Assembly: GCA_044226365.1 (NCBI GenBank)
Contig: JBGAHE010000021.1
Span: forward strand, 1 to 64,000
Reading direction: 5' to 3'
Length of the DNA stretch: 64,000 nt
DNA from: JALHNI01 sp044226365
Lineage (GTDB): Bacteria; Acidobacteriota; Terriglobia; Bryobacterales; Bryobacteraceae
The position numbers were made by a program, and so were the translations under genes. This document shows positions 43,343 through 51,248 of this stretch, piece by piece. Under the pieces are notes generated by a model. The model saw only the letters and a program-made list of their open reading frames with translations. It was not told the DNA's origin and searched no databases. Position 1 is the first letter of the stretch. The number at the start of each line of letters is the position of its first letter.

Positions 43343-44101
43343 TTATCCTCGAAACAGCAGGCGCTGTAGCCGAACGTAGTAATCCGGCAGTTGACCGAAA
43401 GGCAAAGAGGCGCCCCCGGTGAACTCGTTGGCCGGCATGGTCCAGGTATCGGTCAAGCTAAGCGGTGAATCGGTTTGCCGCGTCAACTGACCCTCGGTCG
43501 CACCGGCGTAGACGTGCCATCCGGTGGCCCGCAATGGGGGCGAACTGACAGCAAGCTGCGGACGTTCGGTACCGACGGGTGCGAAGAGCACGGGCTCACT
43601 GGGGCCGCTCTCCTCGGTCGAGCCGGCGACCCACGTAATGCGAAAGAGTCCCTGTGGATACTCATCTTCCGTCGGCAAAGCGGTGAGCGTGGGAGCATTG
43701 GGACGCCGGAGTGGACTCCGGACAAGACCCACGCCCACCTCCCAAAGCAGGCGGCTTGCGGCGCGAGCTTCGGCTTCATAGGCGTCCCACTTCGCTTTGT
43801 AGCGGTCATTCAACTGATTGTGATGGACGTCTCGAAAGAACACTGCGAGGGTCCGCAAGGCATGCCAACGCCGCAAGGGATCGGTAGCTACCACCTGTTG
43901 TAGCTTGGCCGGCGTGATGGTTTCAGCGGGTTCGAGTTGCTGAATGAGAAAGCGAAGGATCTCGTTCGCGAGCTCTTGTTGCGCCAGTTCCAGCTTGTTG
44001 GAAAGGCTTACGCCTTCGACGCTCGACGTCTCGAGCAGAGACGTTTCATAAACTCGTAGGTCCTCCAGCGAGGAGATGGGGCCGTCCAGAAAGAGTGCCA
44101 T
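43343..44101 (-). CDS. Head-tail connector-like protein with FN3-like C-terminus
   Basis: A 252-residue protein between coat and tail genes. Residues 1-130 are helical (LELAQQELANEILRFLIQQL, YKAKWDAYEAEARAASRLLW) as in adaptor proteins that dock under the portal. Residues 135-230 look like a fibronectin-III-type beta domain (LFRITWVAGSTEESGPSEPV, GWHVYAGATEGQLTRQ), similar in style to the module of the tail-tip protein. The final segment (LPDYYVRLQRLLFRG) is again helical. The adaptor role is inferred from position. Confidence 0.6.
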   Translation of the reverse strand: MALFLDGPISSLEDLRVYETSLLETSSVEGVSLSNKLELAQQELANEILRFLIQQLEPAETITPAKLQQVVATDPLRRWHALRTLAVFFRDVHHNQLNDRYKAKWDAYEAEARAASRLLWEVGVGLVRSPLRRPNAPTLTALPTEDEYPQGLFRITWVAGSTEESGPSEPVLFAPVGTERPQLAVSSPPLRATGWHVYAGATEGQLTRQTDSPLSLTDTWTMPANEFTGGASLPFGQLPDYYVRLQRLLFRG

Positions 44102-44130
44102 CGAATTCGTAGTCCTTTCCGCGCTTTGCG

Positions 44131-44478
44131 CTACTTCTGAGATTTGCCCTTGGGCTTGGTCGGGCTTTCGACCGGGGGAAGAAACTGCTCGACAATTTCG
44201 CCGCCGCGGAAGTCGAGTCGGATCGAGTTAAAGCGCCGCTCGGCTTCGGCCTGATCACGCTTCGCTTTCTCATCCGCAAAGTAAGCGGCCACTTCGTCTT
44301 CCGACGCCAGTCGGGCGCGGCCTTCCACGATCATGCGAGCGGCGGTCTCGCGTTTCACCAGATTCATCACGCCTTCCTTTCCGCCATCGCCGGTGGACTT
44401 GCTCACCAGCACGACAAAAGGCTCCTCAATGGTGGCGAGGACGTTGCGTATGTTTGCGTAAAACTCTCGAAGGTTCAT
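44131..44478 (-). CDS. Small virion-cluster protein of unknown role
   Basis: A 115-residue charged protein between the coat and connector genes. The N-terminal part has a short beta region (EEPFVVLVSKSTG), then VKRETAARMIVEGRARLASE and a helical, Lys/Glu-rich segment (FADEKAKRDQAEAERRFNSI), ending in a Pro/Lys-rich tail. It could be a minor head or packaging-related protein. No family recognised. Confidence 0.6.
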   Translation of the reverse strand: MNLREFYANIRNVLATIEEPFVVLVSKSTGDGGKEGVMNLVKRETAARMIVEGRARLASEDEVAAYFADEKAKRDQAEAERRFNSIRLDFRGGEIVEQFLPPVESPTKPKGKSQK

Positions 44479-44526
44479 TTCTAGTCACCTGTTTCAGAAT
44501 TGTTCGACGGTGCAATGTGAGCAGTT

Positions 44527-44560
44527 GCCGGCCGCCAGGTCATGAGACCAAACGGCCGGC
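44527..44560 (-). terminator. Strong hairpin after the coat protein gene
   Basis: GCCGGCCG (44527-44534) pairs with CGGCCGGC (44553-44560), enclosing an inner GGTC/GACC stem. It lies 17 bp downstream of the coat stop on the minus strand. There is no T-run, so it may slow transcription or stabilise the upstream coat mRNA rather than terminate fully. Confidence 0.5.
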
Positions 44561-44576
44561 CGGTTAACAAAGACGA

Positions 44577-45488
44577 CTAGGTGCGAACCTGCACGCCGTG
44601 CGAGTTACGCAGGATGCTGGCACCGTAGAGGATGTCCACCGTGAACTGCTGCGCGAGCGTATTCGGCTGGTAGCTCATCAACACGCGCACACCGAACCCG
44701 CCCATCTCGGCGTACTCGGCGATGGCGCCGGTGCCGGGGATGGGCTGAGGCAGCCGGCGGATTGCCAGACCGATCGCATCTTTGGCGAACGCCAGGTTGT
44801 GCGTGGTCTGCGGCGAGCTACCGGACTTGCCCACAAACTGCGACCGGAAGACGTAGAAGTCCTTGATACGACCCACATTGCCTTCCACGAGCGCGCGCAG
44901 GCCAGCTTCGCCGGCCGTGCGATATTCGCTGAAGCGAGCGATCTGGCGCAGCTGCGAGTAAGCCGTGGGATCCACCACGAGATACTTCGACTGGCCAGCC
45001 GGCACCTTAGCGTTGAACAGCGCGGTCTCCGCGGCGTCCACCGCGGCTTCCGTGATCGCCGAGCCACCCGTGCCGAGCGGAGTGTTGGCAGTGAACTGCT
45101 GCGCCAGACCCATCAGATCGGTTTCCACGCGTTCGGCCAAGGCCGCGATCGCGGGCTGCATGTACAGCTTCAACAGGTCGGGCACCGCCACCACTTTGGT
45201 GACGTCGGGAATCTGGAAGCTGGCTTCGGCGTGCGTGTCGAGCACGATCTGCGCGTTGCCCACGTTGGGATTTTGGGCCTGAATTTCGCCGGCCTCGGCG
45301 ATGTTGTTCGCCACCATCACCGGGGGGATCGGCACGTTGACCGTATCACCGGCCTGCGACAACGTCGGTTCGAAATCGCGATTCACCAGGTTGCCCAGAA
45401 CCAGGTTCCCCACGAGGGCGGGCAGCGCGTCGGCTGCCACCAGCTTCACAATCGCTTGCGCGAGATTAGCGGACGTGATCATTGGCAT
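44577..45488 (-). CDS. Major capsid protein (P22 coat/Gp5-like)
   Basis: A 303-residue coat protein. The start (MITSANLAQAIVKLVAADAL, then GNLVNRDFEPTLSQAGDTVN, VPIPPV) follows the P22-type coat family, in which an NRDYE-like segment and a GDTV-IP motif mark the N-arm. It has the usual helical middle (PAIAALAERVETDLMGLAQQ) and a SKYLVVDPTAYSQLR segment. AGGAG lies before the ATG. Together with the scaffold-like gene upstream, and no protease gene, this fits P22-style head assembly without proteolytic maturation. Confidence 0.82.
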   Translation of the reverse strand: MPMITSANLAQAIVKLVAADALPALVGNLVLGNLVNRDFEPTLSQAGDTVNVPIPPVMVANNIAEAGEIQAQNPNVGNAQIVLDTHAEASFQIPDVTKVVAVPDLLKLYMQPAIAALAERVETDLMGLAQQFTANTPLGTGGSAITEAAVDAAETALFNAKVPAGQSKYLVVDPTAYSQLRQIARFSEYRTAGEAGLRALVEGNVGRIKDFYVFRSQFVGKSGSSPQTTHNLAFAKDAIGLAIRRLPQPIPGTGAIAEYAEMGGFGVRVLMSYQPNTLAQQFTVDILYGASILRNSHGVQVRT

Positions 45489-45587
45489 TCGAAAAGTCTC
45501 CTTTGACTGATTGAGTTAATGAGGCGGCGCTCGAACCTTGTCAGGCGGTTGCGCCAGGTTTGTGGAACGGTGGGGCCCAGTTCGGCC

Positions 45588-46160
45588 TTATCCGTTTCGC
45601 AGGGACTGATTCGCCACGCGGGCGATCTCCTGCCGAACTCGTTCGAGCTCTTCAGCATTCATGCCCGGACGAATCCGGTCCAAATCGAGATTGTTGGCGC
45701 CCGCGGCCGGAACATTGCCCGTACGGGTTACGCCCGTGCCACCGGCGGTGACCCGAGCCGGTAGCAGTTCCGGATTCTCTTCCACAAAGTTCTTGAGGTA
45801 GGTCTGGACGCTCACGTCCTCCCCGGCCTGTCGGCCGATGAGCCGACCATCTTCCGACCGTTGGATGTCGTCCTTCACGGCCCGGTAGGCGAGGTCCAGC
45901 TTTACCACGCCGAGTCGCTGCAGTTCGCCGCGAATCGCTGAGGTGCGGTCGGCCTCCTCCGCCATCTCCCGGCTCCGGCGATTCTCTTCGGCCATCTCGT
46001 TGATGCGGCGCTCGAGGGTTTCGCGCCGCTTCCTCTCCTCCGCCAATTCCGCTTTGTAAGCGGGCTCGGCCTTGGCTTGCTCACTGGCGACAAAGTCGCT
46101 GATGGCCTGGCGGATGACGTCGCGGACGTCGGCCGCGGATTGGCTCTTTTCTTCTTCCAT
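45588..46160 (-). CDS. Scaffold-like coiled-coil protein
   Basis: A 190-residue highly charged protein directly upstream of the coat gene. A coiled coil spans about residues 15-80 (AELAEERKRRETLERRINEM, AEENRRSREMAEEADR), and the C-terminus ends in a helix with basic residues (AEELERVRQEIARVANQS), like scaffolds that bind coat subunits. The ATG at 46160 (MEEEKSQSA) has GGAG upstream; an extended frame is less likely. The role follows from position and composition. Confidence 0.7.
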   Translation of the reverse strand: MEEEKSQSAADVRDVIRQAISDFVASEQAKAEPAYKAELAEERKRRETLERRINEMAEENRRSREMAEEADRTSAIRGELQRLGVVKLDLAYRAVKDDIQRSEDGRLIGRQAGEDVSVQTYLKNFVEENPELLPARVTAGGTGVTRTGNVPAAGANNLDLDRIRPGMNAEELERVRQEIARVANQSLRNG

Positions 46161-46177
46161 CGATTTCTCCTTTCGTG

Positions 46178-46241
46178 AAAAAACATGGCGACCGCGGGCG
46201 TCCGCGGCGTTGCTTACGCGCGCGCTCACCCAACGGTCGCC
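46178..46241 (-). terminator. Hairpin plus T-run between portal and scaffold genes
   Basis: On the minus strand, an 8-bp stem (46234-46241 with 46187-46194) encloses a CCGCGG/CCGCGG inner hairpin and is followed within 3 nt by TTTTTT. This has the form of an intrinsic terminator or attenuator inside the operon, just before the scaffold ribosome binding site. Confidence 0.5.
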
Positions 46242-46273
46242 GGTGGAGTTACAGCAAACTTGGTCTGCTCTAG

Positions 46274-47659
46274 CTACTTAGTGGCTAGGTCGATTTCGGA
46301 CGCGATCTGATCCTTCAGCTCTTGGCGTAGATCGCATAGATACTTCAGGGCCAGTTTCTTGTAGACCTGGCGGCGCATGGTGGGCGATTCAATTCCCATA
46401 TTCAACAGGCGCTGGGCTTCCTCCAGATCATTGCTGAAGTCGCCGATGTCGAACTCGTCCAGTCCGGCGACATCGATTCCTAGGCCGTCCTCGCGCGTCT
46501 GCGCGATCGTACGAAGCACACGCTTCATCGTGTCCTTCACCAGATCGCCAAACCCGCGGAGGATCTCGATCGTGATGGCATAGTCACGCAGCTTGCTTAG
46601 GCCCGACTGGGATCCACTGCTGGGCCCGCCGGCCTGGGCCAGCAAATAGCACACGCGATAGATCTCCTGTTGCAGGCGTTCGAGATTCTGCGCAGCGATA
46701 TTGTGCACGTTGCCCTGTGGTTCGGTCCAGCCGAAGCGGTCACCGGAGCCAAGTTGCAGAAAGTAACTCTCCTTGATGTTCTGCGTCAGATCCTTGTCGC
46801 TGTAGACAACCGGAGTGGCAAACAGGCCGTTCGTCAGGGCCCAGGAAAGCGCGTTCGACTTATTAAAGTGCTCGAGTTGCAACGAGGCCGCCTTGTTCAT
46901 TAGCCACAGCCCTTCGGTCACTCGCAAGTCAAACAGCGGGACGCGGTCGAGTTTAGCGAACGCATGAACACCTTCGTCCAATAACTCAATCGTATTGCGC
47001 GTCGATGGATGATTGGACTGCCTCCAAAGCCGATAGCCGGTTCGATCAAGGTAAAGCCATCGCTTCTCGGGCGTCCAGTCGCCGACGTCGATCCGCTCTT
47101 GCCGCAGTTGTTCCGTCCGCAGCACGACCCATTCATAGTTCCCCTGAGGATCTCGACTCCAGTTGATCAGCTCTTCGGAGGCGTAACCTACCAGAAATGC
47201 CCGATCCGTCCCGCGCGCTTGTTCGTCTGCACGAGTGAGCGGTTTCCCTTGAAAGCGGGGAAAGTCCACCAGGATGTGTGACGCGCCTTGTACCAGTGTG
47301 TCGATAAAGCAGGTGCGAAAGAAGTCGGTCAGCGACGTCCCCTTGCGATCACAGTCGTCGTTGAGCTGTCCAAAGAAACGTTTTCCCGTTGGATTATCAC
47401 CTTCGAGCGTGATTACCGGTTCACGTCGGAACAGGGTCGCCGCATACCAGTCGATAATCGACCCGATATAGTTTTCGTAGTAAGAGTGGCTCGCGCGCTC
47501 TGCGTAGACTCGCGCCGGCTCCTGCTGGCGCGGCGTCAGATACTGATACGCGTTCCGCATGAACTGCTCGCCGCCCGCGTAGAGATCGCGATAGGCCTGG
47601 AAGGTGCTGCGCCGCAGCAGGTATTCGGGATGTTCACGTGTAATATCAAGCACAGTCAC
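46274..47659 (-). CDS. Portal protein
   Basis: A 461-residue portal. It starts at GTG 47659 after AAGGAG. Segments such as YLTPRQQEPARVYAERASHS, YYENYIGSIIDWYAATLFRR, SLTDFFRTCFIDTLVQGASH and LRGFGDLVKDTMKRVLRTIA are portal-like (DUF4055/P22-group style), with the typical long helices in the C-terminal half. Portals form the dodecameric ring through which DNA enters the head. It lies 6 bp after the terminase gene. Confidence 0.82.
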   Translation of the reverse strand: MTVLDITREHPEYLLRRSTFQAYRDLYAGGEQFMRNAYQYLTPRQQEPARVYAERASHSYYENYIGSIIDWYAATLFRREPVITLEGDNPTGKRFFGQLNDDCDRKGTSLTDFFRTCFIDTLVQGASHILVDFPRFQGKPLTRADEQARGTDRAFLVGYASEELINWSRDPQGNYEWVVLRTEQLRQERIDVGDWTPEKRWLYLDRTGYRLWRQSNHPSTRNTIELLDEGVHAFAKLDRVPLFDLRVTEGLWLMNKAASLQLEHFNKSNALSWALTNGLFATPVVYSDKDLTQNIKESYFLQLGSGDRFGWTEPQGNVHNIAAQNLERLQQEIYRVCYLLAQAGGPSSGSQSGLSKLRDYAITIEILRGFGDLVKDTMKRVLRTIAQTREDGLGIDVAGLDEFDIGDFSNDLEEAQRLLNMGIESPTMRRQVYKKLALKYLCDLRQELKDQIASEIDLATK

Positions 47660-47665
47660 TACTCC

Positions 47666-48970
47666 TTAAATCAGCGGAAAATTCTGGGGCCCCACCTTCG
47701 GACGCGGGCCGAACTCCTGCCAGATCAGGTAGCCCAAGGCATCGGAAAGATGCGTTCGGCGCGGGTCGGCGTCTTTATCGATCAACGCCGTTCCTTCTCG
47801 GAACCGAACCTCCGTAAAATCTCTTAGCAACTCCTTGCATCGCTCACTTACCACCAACTCCACCTCGCCGGCGGCGTTCTGCAGTTTCGCGTTGACCAGC
47901 CGAATGCGCTCCACTATGCGCGGATTCGCGGCCGGCACATGGTAGGTCACCTTCTTTTGACCGATCCGCGCAAAGAAGCGCTTGATCATGTCGTAGTCGG
48001 TCGTACCGGAAGTCTGCCGGTGGTTACCCGATGCGTCCCCGGTGATTCGCACACCTGCCGCGTGGTTGGGGAACCGCCGGACAAACTCCTCGCAAGCTTC
48101 CTCCGTCGTCGCTCTCGAGATCACAATCTCATCCAGAACATTCAGTCGGCTGCCGGACCGCTGTGCGATCAGCGAACACATTGGATCCACGTTGAAGTCG
48201 AGTGTCCACAGCAACGGCTCCCGCTGATCGATCGGCAACGACTTCACGTTGGCGGCGCGACGAAACGCTCCGTAAACCAGATCCTGGGCCGATTCGTGAT
48301 ACGCACCCAGAACCTCTTGCTCATAGAACCGCTGATCATAGCTATGCTTCAGCCGTTCGTAGTAATCGGGCACTGCATCCAATAGAAAGTGGTTCTCGAA
48401 CGGTTGAGCCAGCACCGTCCCATAGCCAGGTACACGCTTCTGCACAAACCGGCGATACACCCAGTCATAACCATTCGGCGTCCAAACCGCGAAGCCGCAC
48501 AGTGCCTTAGCTAAGGGATCGCGTAGTCGCGCTTCCAACCTCAACCAGGCCTCTTCGGCCGTGTAAGTCAACTCATCCAACCCGAACCAGGCGAGGTTCG
48601 TACCCCGCAGGCGCTCATATTCTTCCATGGATCGGAACAGGATTTTCGAGCGACATTCCTCGATCACCACATAGTTCTGCGAGCGGTTCAGCTCATACGG
48701 CACCTGGCTTCGCTCTAACATCTCTAACAGCGCATGCTGAGTTGCATCCCGCAGCATCGCGTAGGTGGGCGCGCCAAGCAGGCCTTGCCTCCCAGGGTTC
48801 TGATACGCCCGGCGGATGGCTTCCTGGCACAAGGCCGCGCTCTTTCCTGAACCCACCGGTCCCGAGAATCCCTTGAAACGGGTCCTCAACCGATGAAAGC
48901 GCGCCTGAGACGGCAACGGGCTGTAGCCAATGTCGCGCCATCGCGTCCCCTTTCTTTTGGAGTTATTCAT
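47666..48970 (-). CDS. terL: Terminase large subunit
   Basis: A 434-residue packaging motor. Walker A is GPVGSGKS (residues 37-44) and Walker B is WFGLDE (128-133). The C-terminal RNase H-like nuclease keeps its acidic residues in WTLDFNVDP, RITGDASG and HLSDALGYL. No small terminase gene is found next to it. It is the first gene of the cluster. The 216-bp gap before it (48971-49186, shared with the divergent ribBA-like gene) is AT-rich in part, but I could not define a promoter. Confidence 0.93.
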   Translation of the reverse strand: MNNSKRKGTRWRDIGYSPLPSQARFHRLRTRFKGFSGPVGSGKSAALCQEAIRRAYQNPGRQGLLGAPTYAMLRDATQHALLEMLERSQVPYELNRSQNYVVIEECRSKILFRSMEEYERLRGTNLAWFGLDELTYTAEEAWLRLEARLRDPLAKALCGFAVWTPNGYDWVYRRFVQKRVPGYGTVLAQPFENHFLLDAVPDYYERLKHSYDQRFYEQEVLGAYHESAQDLVYGAFRRAANVKSLPIDQREPLLWTLDFNVDPMCSLIAQRSGSRLNVLDEIVISRATTEEACEEFVRRFPNHAAGVRITGDASGNHRQTSGTTDYDMIKRFFARIGQKKVTYHVPAANPRIVERIRLVNAKLQNAAGEVELVVSERCKELLRDFTEVRFREGTALIDKDADPRRTHLSDALGYLIWQEFGPRPKVGPQNFPLI

Positions 48971-49186
48971 CCGGTGTTTTGGGCTGCTTTCCTCTTCACC
49001 CGACTTGAGACTACCAATCGACCCCCGCGCACCCGTCCGCCAAAAATGATCAAGTTCAACAAAAGGAAGGACTTAAAATCTTCAAAAACGCAGTGAACGC
49101 CTTTTGGGCGGCGCCCGTGTGATCCGCCGGGAAACGCTAAGTAGAAGAAAATGCGACGGTTAGAATGCCAGTACAATGGAGGAGTA

Positions 49187-50347
49187 ATGCCCTTTGCCTC
49201 GATTCCTGAAGCCTTGGATGATTTCCGACGGGGGCGCATGCTCGTTGTCGTGGATGACGAGGATCGTGAAAATGAGGGCGACCTCACCGTGGCCGCTGAG
49301 TTCGTCACTCCCGACATCATCAACTTCATGGCCGTTCATGGCCGCGGTCTGATTTGTTTGGCGCTTAGCCCCGAGCGCTGCGACGCGCTCGGATTGCCCT
49401 TGATGTCGCCGAAGAATACCTCGAACTTTGGCACCGCCTTCACTGAGTCGATCGATGCCCGTGAAGGCGTCTCCACCGGCATCTCCGCCGCCGATCGCTC
49501 CCACACTATCCGCCTGTGCATGCAGGCCTCCACTCGCGCTGAGGACTTGGCGCGACCCGGGCACGTCTTTCCGCTCCGCGCTCGCGAGGGTGGCGTCTTG
49601 GTGCGAGCTGGCCAGACTGAAGCCGCCGTCGATCTGGCGCGCCTCGCGGGGCTCTCCGCCGGCGGCGTGATCTGCGAAATCATGAACGACGACGGCTCCA
49701 TGTCTCGGCTTCCGGATCTCGTCAGTTTTTGCCAGAAGCATCAGTTGAAGCTGATCACTGTCGCGGATCTGATTCGCTATCGCATGCAGCATGAGCGTTT
49801 CATTCAGCGCCGGGCGGTGGGCTCCGTCAGCACGAGTCACGGTGAGTTTCGCACCCTCAGCTATTCCAGTTCGATGAGCGGCGAGCGTCACCTCGCATTG
49901 GTCTACGGTGAACCGCACCATCGTGCCGCCGCGCTCGTCCGCATGCACTCGCACTGTGTTTACGGCGACGTTTTCGGATCTCGCCGTTGCCGTTGCCGCG
50001 ACGTACTCGATCAGTCGTTAGCGATCATCGCCCGTGAAGGCGCCGGCGTTGTGGTCTACCTGCACCAAAGTGGCCCCGGTCTTCGCACTGATGGGGATCG
50101 CATCCTCACGCATGGCGATGATTTTCAACGCTTCACTCCCTCCGATCCGCACAACGAGACGCAGCACGAGGCAGGAATCGGCGCGCAGATCCTCGCCGAT
50201 CTTGGTCTAAAGCAGATTCGGCTTTTGACGAATCATCCCCGCAAGGTGCCGGGCTTGGAAGGCTTCGGCGTGGAGATTGTCGATCAGGTGCCCGTAACCT
50301 TGGATTCGGCGGAACCCATCTCTACCGACGCACGTTCCATCCTGTAG
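49187..50347 (+). CDS. ribBA: RibBA-like protein (DHBP synthase / GTP cyclohydrolase II), altered active sites
   Basis: A 386-residue fusion of the riboflavin enzymes RibB and RibA. The RibB half has VVDDEDRENEGDL (acid ligands) and STGISAADRSHT, but the usual GHTEA reads GQTEA, replacing a metal-binding His. The RibA half keeps zinc cysteines (SHCVYGDVFGSRRCRC) and RLLTNHPRKVPGLEGFGVEI, yet the RQEGRGIGL block is HQSGPGLRT, and the positions matching E. coli RibA Tyr105 and Arg128 are changed. GGAGGAGTA precedes the ATG. Riboflavin synthesis is the family role; activity of this copy is doubtful. Confidence 0.85.
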   Translation: MPFASIPEALDDFRRGRMLVVVDDEDRENEGDLTVAAEFVTPDIINFMAVHGRGLICLALSPERCDALGLPLMSPKNTSNFGTAFTESIDAREGVSTGISAADRSHTIRLCMQASTRAEDLARPGHVFPLRAREGGVLVRAGQTEAAVDLARLAGLSAGGVICEIMNDDGSMSRLPDLVSFCQKHQLKLITVADLIRYRMQHERFIQRRAVGSVSTSHGEFRTLSYSSSMSGERHLALVYGEPHHRAAALVRMHSHCVYGDVFGSRRCRCRDVLDQSLAIIAREGAGVVVYLHQSGPGLRTDGDRILTHGDDFQRFTPSDPHNETQHEAGIGAQILADLGLKQIRLLTNHPRKVPGLEGFGVEIVDQVPVTLDSAEPISTDARSIL

Positions 50348-50351
50348 CGTC

Positions 50352-51248
50352 ATGCTCACGCGCCGCCACTTTGCGCTTCTCGCCCCTCTCGTTGCCCTCG
50401 GCGCTGAAGGTTCGCCCATTGAGTTGCTGCCGGCAGGTGCCATTTCGCTCACTGGAATCCATCTGCGTCGGGTAATGGCATCGCCGATGGGAGCCCAGTT
50501 GCTTGCGAGCGTTCGGACGGAAGAACCGCAGTTCGCCCAGTTCCTCGATTTGTCTGGTCTCGATCCTCGTCACGACCTTCGCGAAGTCCTCATTGCAAGC
50601 TATGGAACCACCCGCAGCCTGGTGGTTGCTCAGGGCCTGTTCGACTCAGTCCGACTTCGTGGCCAGTTGTTGAAAAATGGCTCCGCCAACGAACTCCCCT
50701 CGTCCGATCTATTGCGTACGGCTGATGACGGGGCGATTGCCCTCCCGGCGAAGGGTTTAGCCTTCGCGGGCGATTCTCTCAGTGTTCGCGAGGCGCTAGC
50801 TTTGCGCGGCCCGGGCGGGGCTCGTCTTTCGGCGTCGCTCTTGCAACGCGCCCAACAGCTGAGTGCTCGCCATGACCTTTGGCTGCTGACCAACCAGCCG
50901 CGAGCCACGATGGTGAGTCGAATCGATGACACCCTCGTTGACCTCGCTACCAAGTACGCGCCGTTCTTCAGCAATGTCGTTCAGGTCAGCGGCGGCATCA
51001 AGCTCGACGAGTCGGTGCTGCTCGCTGGAGAGGCGGTAATGGGTTCCGAGCGCGATGCCTCCGGCGCGGCGGATATGTTGCGCCTGCTTGGAAATCTGGT
51101 CAAGATGGCGCCGGATAAGCTGGCGAATGCTGATGTAATGGGATTGCTTGAGCGTCTCCAAGTTGGTTCGGAGGCGAGATCTCTCCTCCTGTCAACCGTT
51201 CTCTCTCCCGCCCAGGTATTGCGTCTGTTCGATACGAAGCGCCCTTAA
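50352..51248 (+). CDS. Hypothetical exported protein
   Basis: A 298-residue protein 4 bp after the ribBA-like gene, so probably co-transcribed. The N-terminus is a signal sequence (RRHFALLAPLVALGAEG) with a twin arginine. The rest shows alternating strands and helices (LREVLIASYGTTRSLVVAQG, LPAKGLAFAGDSLSVREAL) and no catalytic motif that I know. Similar proteins of unknown role are common in Solibacter-type genomes. The stop overlaps the convergent MFS stop. Confidence 0.65.
   Translation: MLTRRHFALLAPLVALGAEGSPIELLPAGAISLTGIHLRRVMASPMGAQLLASVRTEEPQFAQFLDLSGLDPRHDLREVLIASYGTTRSLVVAQGLFDSVRLRGQLLKNGSANELPSSDLLRTADDGAIALPAKGLAFAGDSLSVREALALRGPGGARLSASLLQRAQQLSARHDLWLLTNQPRATMVSRIDDTLVDLATKYAPFFSNVVQVSGGIKLDESVLLAGEAVMGSERDASGAADMLRLLGNLVKMAPDKLANADVMGLLERLQVGSEARSLLLSTVLSPAQVLRLFDTKRP

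Noticed and set aside
48971..49186. FMN riboswitch before the ribBA-like gene, and phage attachment repeats
   Set aside because: The conserved FMN aptamer blocks are absent, and no direct repeat shared with the other cluster boundary near 35220-35252 could be found.
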